NCBI GenBank assembly: GCA_035546335.1
Contig: DATKDP010000039.1
Span: 1 to 29,683 of the forward strand
From: DATKDP01 sp035546335
Lineage (GTDB): Bacteria > Acidobacteriota > Thermoanaerobaculia > Gp7-AA8
Direction of reading: 5' to 3'
DNA: 29,683 nucleotides
The position numbers and the translations under genes were made by a program. Numbering within the stretch: position 1 is the first letter of the stretch; each line of letters starts with the position of its first letter. Positions 24,901-29,683 of the stretch are shown here, piece after piece. The notes below the pieces were generated by a model that had not been told where the DNA came from, did no database searches, and was given only the letters and a program-made list of their open reading frames with translations.

Positions 24901-25230
24901 GTAATGACGCCCCTCCCACGATCTGAGCTCGTTCTGCGCGCTGCGATAGCCCTCGCGATTCCTGGCGATCTCCTCTTCGCGCTGCTGCATCTCCTCGTCG
25001 AGCCGGGTGAGCTCCACTCGGCTCTGGCTCTCCTCCGCCGCCCGCAGCTCCTGACGGATCCGCTGTTCCTCGAGGCGCATGAAGCCGACCTGGAAGCGCT
25101 TCCAGCCGCTGATGTAGTCGTAGGCCACCATCGCCCCCACGCCCATGAGCAGTCCGAGGCTCGAGAGCGCGAAGATCTTGTTGAGCGTCGAGATGCTGTA
25201 GTTGTGAGGGATCGGCTCTTGCGGCTTCAT
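21976..25230 (-). CDS. Membrane-anchored octaheme cytochrome c with coiled-coil stalk
   Basis: A 1084-aa protein. After a short cytoplasmic tail it has one anchor helix (19-43), a long charged coiled coil (about 54-206), then eight CxxCH heme sites at 253, 338, 393, 421, 536, 680, 812 and 922. Each of the last five is followed by a candidate distal-methionine motif (RMPAF, PMPDL, KMPNF, RMPTF, RMPTN), as in class I cytochrome c domains. The first three lie in a His-rich region and may be bis-His. The C-terminus is proline-rich. ATG 25230 follows GGGAGGG; the frame is open to 25320 but the extra residues are basic and unrelated. It follows cytochrome b and precedes the oxidase genes, so it most likely replaces cytochrome c1/f and soluble cytochrome c as the link from Rieske/cyt b to the oxidase. 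Confidence 0.95.
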   Translation of the reverse strand: MKPQEPIPHNYSISTLNKIFALSSLGLLMGVGAMVAYDYISGWKRFQVGFMRLEEQRIRQELRAAEESQSRVELTRLDEEMQQREEEIARNREGYRSAQNELRSWEGRHYAADQNFRFAKATLDALRYEAEVAALKKRRNADRKREEYEAQSARVEELKLELEEVTRRRDAAKARVDGFLMRVRELEDRKKESTATIERLRKQLETVAPTPAFLILNAPLLDFINPTLRVDQVVVEDMFIDINYLHVPRVDRCMTCHRAIERPGFESKREAARLQAELQNKLETFQIPPERVAETEQRIDQLARIQTQRGIPNPYRTHPFLDTFVGSASAHPLAEFGCTSCHRGLDRSTNFARAGHTPMSRRQEARWKKSWHWKAQKYLETPMYPRQYFQAACVKCHSNQITVDSGPAITRGMTMVELYGCHACHKIDNWRFTALRKPGPDLNGIAEKTTPQWVSRWLADPHSFRSTTRMPAFFHQRNMNGPAVSQREREQNTRFQNAEIQAIVSYLFNNSTRRPWNGGGSGDPVRGEQLVGSVGCLGCHIAQDTVEDEQGAVREARRDDFPLERHYGFNLVGTGTKTDAGWLFNWLKDPRRYYHSAPMPDLRLTDQEAADITAYLMTLQKPDFMQRPLPPTEPRAVAELAKNYLINTMTDREANERLASMPLREQLDYLGQRTIEKYGCYSCHDIKGFEGLKPIGTELTIEGSKTLHLFDFGLVHDFEAHDGKDEHILHTVPSWIYTKVRAPRVWDDHREKPYQDKLKMPNFRLSPSEAQAITSVILGLTKERVDQSKNARLDPRSRAVEEGRKLVSQHNCRGCHVVEGYGRAIETTLSDPGLAPPDLTPQGSRVQSPWLFHFLKDPTVMNLRPWLSVRMPTFHFTDLEANTLVQSFAADGNVLQFDTTRYATPHPQNVAVGQVVFEMLRCAQCHPSGPAAATSEVADAASLAPNLSFARVRLQHDWIPDWIRRPNEIVPGTRMPTNFPRDPESGDFTSPLGMAIDTPAFSQYKARLSRYYPSDEEMRKALDDVVTISGYLRDYIWTLGPSEMRIAPATGEPRPQPPGRLQPTIELPAVGSTGSEQGSERPAR

Positions 25231-25304
25231 CCGAAGCGCCCTCCCGCGGACCCGGAGTGGTCGGGCAAATCTGACCAGGCCTGCCGGCGAGGTCGAGGAC
25301 GCGA

Positions 25305-25322
25305 TCGTGCGAGGACGCACGA
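25305..25322. other. Perfect intercistronic hairpin
   Basis: TCGTGCG, a 4-nt loop and CGCACGA form a seven-pair stem in the 132-bp gap between the extended cytochrome b gene and the octaheme cytochrome gene. No U-tract follows in the direction of transcription, so it is more likely an RNA-processing or partial-attenuation structure than a full terminator. The rest of the gap shows nothing else. Confidence 0.5.
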
Positions 25323-25362
25323 CCCCCAGCTGCGATCGGCGGGAGCAGCCGTTCGAGGATGT

Positions 25363-26586
25363 CTACACATTGAAGAAGAGCTCCTGGATCGCAATGATGT
25401 ATTTCAGATTGAACAGCCAGCGAAGTGCCATCTTGATCGGAAGCGAGACCATGATCAGAAAGAGAAAGGCGCCGACATAATACCGAGGCGGACCCATCTT
25501 CAGATAGAACCGGCGGAAGGGGCCTCGGGCCAGCACGACGGGCAGACCGAGGTACGCCGCAGTCACCACGAGGCCCGGGAGCTCCCGGATGATCCAGAGA
25601 CGCGGGAGCGGCTGGCCGAGAAATTTCACCCAGAACAGCTCCGAAAGATTGATATTGACGAGCGGCTCGAGCTTGTTCACGTCCCAGTACTCGAACGGCC
25701 CGAAGAAGTTCCAGTTGGGCCCTCTCAGGAACGTGCCGGTGATGATCAGAAAGGACCAGAGAATCAGGAAGCCGTAGAGAAAGATCGAGATCTCCCACTT
25801 TCGCTCGCGGAACGAGTAGTAGCCGTTCCCTCGGGGATTGGTGTCGATGTAGGGGATGGCCATCAGGCCGACGATGATCAGCGTCGGGAAGACGACGCCG
25901 GCGAGCCAAGGATCGAAGTAGACGAGCATCTCCTGGAGACCGAGAAAATACCAGGGCGCCTTCGCCGGATTCGGCGAGCTCGTCGGACTCGCTGGCTCTT
26001 CGAGCGGGGCGGGCAGAGCCAGCGACCAGCCGATCATGACAATGCTCAGAAGCACCATGCAGAGCAGCTCGGTGTAGACCAGGTCGGGCCAGGTGAAGAG
26101 CTTTTCGTCCGACTCGGTCTTCTCCCATGGAATACCGCCTGCAGCCATCTGCCGGTCGTTGAGGTACGCCTTCCGGAGCGCGAGCCAGGTGAAGAACCCG
26201 AGCAGAAAGATCATGGCGACGATCGGAACGTTGTCGGCCTTGGCGGCGATCTCGAAGAACTGCGGATCGAACATCGACAGGCCGAAGAGGCCGAGTCCGG
26301 TGACCATCGCGATCAGGCAGACCTTCTTGTCCCACAGGCGAGGCCCGAGCCGCGCAAGCAGGTACATGCTGATCAGGTAAGTGATTCCGAGAATCAGGAG
26401 AGGAAGGAAGAAGAATCCGGCGACGATCAGGAAGATGCCGATAGCGATGAAGGCGTAGCCCGTCTTCGATCGGGTCCGCCCGTCCATCAGATTGAAGTGG
26501 ACGACGAAGGCGAAAACAAACGACAGCAGGAGGAACGAGATCGACGCTCCTGAGAGGATGTTGACGAGGTTCTTGATCGCTTCCAT
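25363..26586 (-). CDS. Extended cytochrome b C-terminal (subunit IV-like) protein
   Basis: A 407-aa polytopic protein. Its central part (about 165-290) matches the C-terminal half of cytochrome b, equivalent to subunit IV of b6f: EEPASPTSSPNPAKAPWYF, then GLQEMLVYFDPW and IPYIDTNP. The Qo-site PEWY motif reads APWY (210-213), so the usual glutamate is missing. About 160 residues with three or four helices precede this core, and two helices (around 335-355 and 370-388) follow it, so it is more than twice the size of subunit IV (about 160 aa). It carries no heme-ligand histidine pair; hemes b sit in the upstream gene product. Confidence 0.92.
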   Translation of the reverse strand: MEAIKNLVNILSGASISFLLLSFVFAFVVHFNLMDGRTRSKTGYAFIAIGIFLIVAGFFFLPLLILGITYLISMYLLARLGPRLWDKKVCLIAMVTGLGLFGLSMFDPQFFEIAAKADNVPIVAMIFLLGFFTWLALRKAYLNDRQMAAGGIPWEKTESDEKLFTWPDLVYTELLCMVLLSIVMIGWSLALPAPLEEPASPTSSPNPAKAPWYFLGLQEMLVYFDPWLAGVVFPTLIIVGLMAIPYIDTNPRGNGYYSFRERKWEISIFLYGFLILWSFLIITGTFLRGPNWNFFGPFEYWDVNKLEPLVNINLSELFWVKFLGQPLPRLWIIRELPGLVVTAAYLGLPVVLARGPFRRFYLKMGPPRYYVGAFLFLIMVSLPIKMALRWLFNLKYIIAIQELFFNV

Positions 26587-26622
26587 CGGTCTGTCTGCTT
26601 CCGTCTCGGATCGCTCCCGGCG

Positions 26623-27408
26623 CTAGAGCGGTCCCGAGATCCCGCCGTCTTTCCTGACGCGCCAGAAATGAATCGACATGAGGAACGCCGCAGCCAGCGG
26701 AATGGCGACGCAATGCAGCACGTAGAACCGGAGCAGCGTCGACGCACCGACGAAGCGCCCGCCGAGCAAGGCGAATCGCGCGTCGTCTCCGGCGTGAATC
26801 AACGGGACGTCTCCGAGCTTGACCAGACTCGACAACGGTCCTTCGGTGCCGGCTCCCGGTGTCGCTCGCGCCATGTTGGATCCAACCGTGATCGCCCAGA
26901 TGGCCAGCTGATCCCACGGCAGAAGATAGCCGGTGAACGAAAGCAGCAGCGTGAGGACGAGAAGGATCACGCCGACGTTCCAGTTGAACTCACGAGGCGG
27001 CTTGTACGACCCGGTCATGAAGACGCGGAACATGTGCAGCCAGACCGAGATCACCATCGCATGCGCTCCCCACCGGTGCATCTCGCGCATGATGCCGAAC
27101 GGCGCCTGCTCGCGCAGATCGAGGATGTCGGTGAAGGCGTACTCGATGGTGGGCCGGTAGTAGAACATCAGAAGCAGCCCGGTCACCGTCTCGATGAGGA
27201 AAAGGAAAAACGACGTACCTCCCATGCACCAGGTATAGCTCATGCGCACACCCGAGCGCCGCACCTTCACAGGATGGAGATGGAGGATCAGAGAGCCGAG
27301 CACTGCGAGCACCCGCTTGCGATTGGTGTTCGGGACTCCGACTCGGAAGATGGACTTCCAGATCTGCGAGTTGACGATTCCCTGCTGGAGTTGCCTCAAT
27401 CCGTTCAT
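26623..27408 (-). CDS. Cytochrome b6-like subunit
   Basis: A 261-aa N-terminal cytochrome b protein with four core helices. Two His pairs bind the two b hemes: H111/H125 (HRWGAHAMVISVWLH) and H232/H246 (LHCVAIPLAAAFLMSIH), each with 13 residues between. The stretch SYTWCMGG followed by MFYYRPTIEYAF aligns with b6 of b6f complexes and places C61 at the cysteine that holds heme c_i (C35 of plant b6). Qo-side PWDQLAIWAITVGSN is intact. Together with the downstream gene it forms a split, b6f-like cytochrome b. It oxidises quinol and passes one electron to Rieske and one across the membrane. Confidence 0.95.
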   Translation of the reverse strand: MNGLRQLQQGIVNSQIWKSIFRVGVPNTNRKRVLAVLGSLILHLHPVKVRRSGVRMSYTWCMGGTSFFLFLIETVTGLLLMFYYRPTIEYAFTDILDLREQAPFGIMREMHRWGAHAMVISVWLHMFRVFMTGSYKPPREFNWNVGVILLVLTLLLSFTGYLLPWDQLAIWAITVGSNMARATPGAGTEGPLSSLVKLGDVPLIHAGDDARFALLGGRFVGASTLLRFYVLHCVAIPLAAAFLMSIHFWRVRKDGGISGPL

Positions 27409-27453
27409 CGATGCTCGGTTCTCCTCGGCTGACAGTCGGATGATTCACCGGGT

Positions 27454-27477
27454 AGCCTCCCCTGACTATCGGAGGCT
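27454..27477. other. Small hairpin between Rieske and cytochrome b genes
   Basis: AGCCTCC and GGAGGCT form a perfect seven-pair stem with a 10-nt loop in the 76-bp gap after the Rieske stop. It may stabilise or process the mRNA to tune the ratio of the two subunits. There is no U-tract. Confidence 0.4.
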
Positions 27478-27484
27478 GGAGCGA

Positions 27485-28060
27485 TCAGAGCCTCAGATAC
27501 GATTCGGGGTCATTCCACTCTCCGCGCTCCTGGTGAAACTGCTTCGACTTGTCGACCACGACCTGGCCGTCCGCCGGATCGATCGTGATTCTGGCGCGCT
27601 CGAGGGGCCGTGGAGCGGGTCCCTCGAAATTGATCCCTGTCTTGTAGAACCCGCTGCCATGGCAGGGGCATTTGAATTTGTTCTGCGTCGGAAGCCAGTT
27701 CGGCGTGCAGCCGAGATGCGTGCAGGTGGTGATCAGGGCGTACATGATCCGCTCATCGCGCACCATCCAGATTCCGAACTTGTCCTTCCATCGCTCATCG
27801 ACCTCGCCCACGGAGTAATCGGCCGGCGAGCCTGCTTTGAACTTCGCCACCGGCTCGAAGAGCACGTTCGGAAACATGAATCGTCCGAAGATGCTGGCAA
27901 GACCGCCCAGGGCCGCGGCGAGCGCGACCCATGCCAGGGTCAACCATCCGAAAAAACTTCGGCGCGAGACATCTTCTCCCTGCTCGCGGATGTCCGCGGC
28001 CGCGCTTCCCGCCAGTGGCATTTTCGGTGGAATCTGGTATGGGGTGGTTTCGTTCGCCAT
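27485..28060 (-). CDS. Rieske iron-sulfur protein
   Basis: A 191-aa Rieske protein of the quinol-oxidising complex. A twin-arginine motif (SRRSFFGW, R33-R34) precedes the membrane anchor (about 38-60), as expected for Tat insertion. Cluster-binding boxes are CTHLGC (C113, H115, C118) and CPCHGSGF (C131, C133, H134); C113/H115/C131/H134 bind the [2Fe-2S] cluster and C118-C133 form the disulfide. I chose ATG 28060. A further ATG at 28111 adds 17 residues, but it lies within the spacer of a TTGACA promoter, so transcripts from that promoter would not include it. Confidence 0.95.
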   Translation of the reverse strand: MANETTPYQIPPKMPLAGSAAADIREQGEDVSRRSFFGWLTLAWVALAAALGGLASIFGRFMFPNVLFEPVAKFKAGSPADYSVGEVDERWKDKFGIWMVRDERIMYALITTCTHLGCTPNWLPTQNKFKCPCHGSGFYKTGINFEGPAPRPLERARITIDPADGQVVVDKSKQFHQERGEWNDPESYLRL

Positions 28061-28097
28061 TCGGGCCTGATTTTCCTGCAGCGACAGGATTTGCGGG

Positions 28098-28128
28098 CTA
28101 ATATCCGACATTCATCGGGAAGTGTCAA
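28098..28128 (-). promoter_or_regulatory. Putative sigma-70 promoter for Rieske and downstream genes
   Basis: On the minus strand a perfect TTGACA (28123-28128) is followed by TATTAG (28098-28103, spacer 19) or GATATT (28100-28105, spacer 17). It lies 40-65 bp before the chosen Rieske start. It would let the bc/oxidase genes be expressed separately from the ferredoxin and HEAT genes. Confidence 0.5.
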
Positions 28129-28192
28129 GGATCACCGGGCAGCGTGATGCGTCGACGACCAGATGAGAGCGCAATGCGCACGTTTCTCGCAG

Positions 28193-28260
28193 GGACGAAG
28201 CAGTTCGCCGGGGCCAGGACATCGAGCTCGCGATCATCGTCGAAGGCGAATCGCTTCGTC
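28193..28260. repeat. 68-bp palindromic repeat (CGAAGC family, copy 4)
   Basis: GACGAAGCAGTTCGCC (28194-28209) and GGCGAATCGCTTCGTC (28245-28260) are inverted with 14 of 16 matches and a 35-nt loop. It lies between the HEAT-gene stop and the Rieske promoter, where it could end or weaken upstream transcription. Its ends match the element at 8185-8255 and the arms at 13691-13761 and 13870-13940. Confidence 0.75.
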
Positions 28261-28301
28261 GGCGCCGCGATCGCACGACGACCGGTGCACGGCCGGCCGC
28301 A

Positions 28302-29171
28302 CTATCGCAGCGATTCGATCGCCGCCAGCGCCGCCGATCGCACGCGCAGATTCGGATCTCGCGCCGCGATCGTTTCCAGAAGCGTCCGCGACTCGCTTCC
28401 CGCGAGCTTCGTATACGCCGGCATCGCTCCCATCATCGCCGCTTCGATCTGGTCCTCGCGAATCTTCTCCACCCCTGAGGTTCGAGAACGGTCGAGCATC
28501 TCGTGCAGTACGGGAAGGGCACGCGAATCGTCGAGCCGCGCCAGGGCGATCGCCGCATTCCACCGGACGTCGGTCACCGGATCGTTCAACACGGAAGCGA
28601 CGGCGGCAGCTGAGTCCTTCTGCCCCAGAACGCCGAGCGTATAGACGACGCTCTTGCGCAGCGCTGGGTCGTCGTCGGCAACGAGCGCGGCAACGGGGCC
28701 GGCTGCACGGGGCTCGCCGATCTCCGCCAGCGCGAGAACCGCATAGACGCGCGTCTCCGGATCGCGGTCCGCCAACCCATCGACCAGTACAGGCACCGAG
28801 CGCCGGTCGCCGAGGCTTCCGAGAACCATCGCCAGATACCGCCGAATCCGAGGATCATCGTCTTGCGCCCGAACGTAGAGATCGGCGACTTCGGACTGCA
28901 GATTCGGATAGCTCTTCGCATCACCTTTCGCGATCGCTTTCGAGAGCTGGAAGGCCGCCTGCCAGCGCCGGTGTGAGCTGCCGCTGCGAATGTCGCCGAG
29001 GTGCTCGCGAACCGAATGATCCTCGGAAGCGAGCATTCCGAAGAGAAGAAAGACGAGCACTCCGATGGCCACGACGCCGAGGGGAAAGAGGACGAATTGA
29101 AACAGAATCGTCCTCGGAGAATCGCGCGGGACATCCGTTTCGACTCGTGCTGGTTCAGCCTGATCGGACAT
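28302..29171 (-). CDS. Membrane-anchored HEAT-repeat protein
   Basis: A 289-aa protein with a polar N-terminus, one transmembrane helix (about 21-48) and an alpha-solenoid of HEAT/PBS-lyase-type repeats (about 80-289). Repeating units such as DPRIRRYLAMVLGSLGD, DPETRVYAVLALAEIGE and DPVTDVRWNAAIALARLDD are evident. Such solenoids bind proteins and have no catalytic residues. It sits between the ferredoxin and Rieske genes, 12 bp after the ferredoxin stop. A role in assembling or tethering the ferredoxin to the membrane complex is plausible inference. Confidence 0.9.
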   Translation of the reverse strand: MSDQAEPARVETDVPRDSPRTILFQFVLFPLGVVAIGVLVFLLFGMLASEDHSVREHLGDIRSGSSHRRWQAAFQLSKAIAKGDAKSYPNLQSEVADLYVRAQDDDPRIRRYLAMVLGSLGDRRSVPVLVDGLADRDPETRVYAVLALAEIGEPRAAGPVAALVADDDPALRKSVVYTLGVLGQKDSAAAVASVLNDPVTDVRWNAAIALARLDDSRALPVLHEMLDRSRTSGVEKIREDQIEAAMMGAMPAYTKLAGSESRTLLETIAARDPNLRVRSAALAAIESLR

Positions 29172-29183
29172 GAGCGGGCGGGC

Positions 29184-29657
29184 TCATCGACCTGTGCCGG
29201 TGACGACGAAATCGGGCAGGTAGGTCTTGAGCTGCGTCGGCGCGTCGGGGACGACGATCGCATCCTTGTCACAGACCGATTCACACAGTCTGCAGGCGAC
29301 ACATTTCTTGTGATCGACTTCGGCGATCTTGTAGTGATTCGCGAGCGTCTCGTCGTGAGGCTCGACCATGGCGATGCAGTCGAACGGGCAGATGTCCACG
29401 CAGAACTCGCATCCGGTGCAGAGCTCGCGGATGACTTCCGCCTTCGGAATCTCCTTCGGCTTCACCCGCGGAATCAGATCGCCGTGCTGGTTCTGAATTG
29501 CATCGACCGGGCAGTAGATGCCGCAGACCGAGCAATCGATGCAGCGATCGGGGTGGATGTAGTACATCCCGCGGGTCTCCCCCCAGATCGTGTTGGTCGG
29601 GCACTTGATCTCGCAGACCCCGCACCCGATGCATTTGTCGGTGATGAAATGTGGCAT
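29184..29657 (-). CDS. Ferredoxin with four [4Fe-4S] motifs
   Basis: A 157-aa soluble iron-sulfur protein with four complete CxxCxxCxxxC sets: C9-C19, C39-C49, C80-C90 and C119-C129. The first three end in CP, as in bacterial 2[4Fe-4S] ferredoxins; the last ends in CD. It looks like two dicluster ferredoxin domains joined by a linker (about 55-75) with a further insert between the third and fourth sets. There is no signal peptide, so it is cytoplasmic. It could be an electron-transfer subunit rather than a free carrier. It is the first gene of the cluster visible here; the promoter may lie beyond the window's right edge. The start ATG 29657 lacks a clear Shine-Dalgarno. Confidence 0.93.
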   Translation of the reverse strand: MPHFITDKCIGCGVCEIKCPTNTIWGETRGMYYIHPDRCIDCSVCGIYCPVDAIQNQHGDLIPRVKPKEIPKAEVIRELCTGCEFCVDICPFDCIAMVEPHDETLANHYKIAEVDHKKCVACRLCESVCDKDAIVVPDAPTQLKTYLPDFVVTGTGR

Positions 29658-29683
29658 TCGTCGCTACCGTAACAGAGCCGCTC

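Noticed and set aside
25231..25320. Longer start for the octaheme cytochrome
   Set aside because: The 30 extra residues are arginine-rich and unrelated; ATG 25230 has a good GGGAGGG site.
22222..26553. Long open frames on the plus strand opposite the octaheme cytochrome and cytochrome b genes
   Set aside because: They mirror strongly supported genes in high-GC DNA, have arginine- and glutamate-rich composition, and show no motif or ribosome binding site.
21976..26586. Alternative complex III (Act) locus
   Set aside because: The multiheme cytochrome suggested it, but there are no NrfD-like (ActC/ActF) or molybdopterin-like (ActB) genes, while Rieske and cytochrome b are clearly present.

Overview
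The window is high-GC, densely packed bacterial DNA with long overlapping operons. It has two large leftward gene clusters, and a few unrelated genes lie between and beside them. There are no rRNA, tRNA, CRISPR or insertion-sequence genes. The gene set is an aerobic respiratory chain with an extended b6f-like cytochrome b, an octaheme cytochrome c, a cupredoxin lipoprotein, an A-type oxidase, a Bat aerotolerance operon and numerous palindromic intergenic repeats. It suggests a Gram-negative aerobe from an Acidobacteriota-like or neighbouring deep lineage. That placement is inference from gene content; no marker here proves it.

Layout. 1-202: no supported gene. 203-628 (+): unrecognised 141-aa protein. 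645-8029 (-): eight genes, each overlapping the next, in the order thioredoxin, MoxR ATPase, DUF58, DUF4381-like membrane protein, BatA, BatB, BatC, BatD. This is a classic MoxR/Bat locus with a thioredoxin at its head. 8030-8450: repeat-rich divergent spacer. 8451-9251 (+): RsmA, tail-to-tail overlapping a secreted matrixin-like metallopeptidase (9217-10485, -). 10535-10912 (-): RidA, divergent from a TPR membrane protein (11010-13097, +) and an RDD membrane protein (13119-13631, +). 13632-13993: a repeat element with two 71-bp palindromic arms inside an 18-bp direct repeat.

13994-29657 (-) is one respiratory supercluster. In transcription order it encodes a four-cluster ferredoxin, a membrane-anchored HEAT-repeat protein, Rieske, cytochrome b6-like protein, an extended subunit-IV-like cytochrome b, an octaheme cytochrome c with a coiled-coil stalk, a copper-binding lipoprotein, COX1, COX3, COX4, two small membrane proteins, COX2, heme A synthase, heme O synthase, SCO and DUF420. 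The likely electron path is quinol to Rieske/cyt b, to the octaheme c, perhaps through the cupredoxin, to CuA of COX2 and on to oxygen. The last four genes make heme A and assemble the copper centres.

Most notable observations: the COX1 subunit has isoleucine where the K-channel lysine of A-type oxidases sits. The octaheme cytochrome has three N-terminal hemes followed by five tandem class-I domains on a coiled-coil stalk. The b6-like protein keeps the cysteine that binds heme c_i. A palindromic repeat has been absorbed into the start of batD. A family of 68-71-bp palindromes occurs four times between genes.
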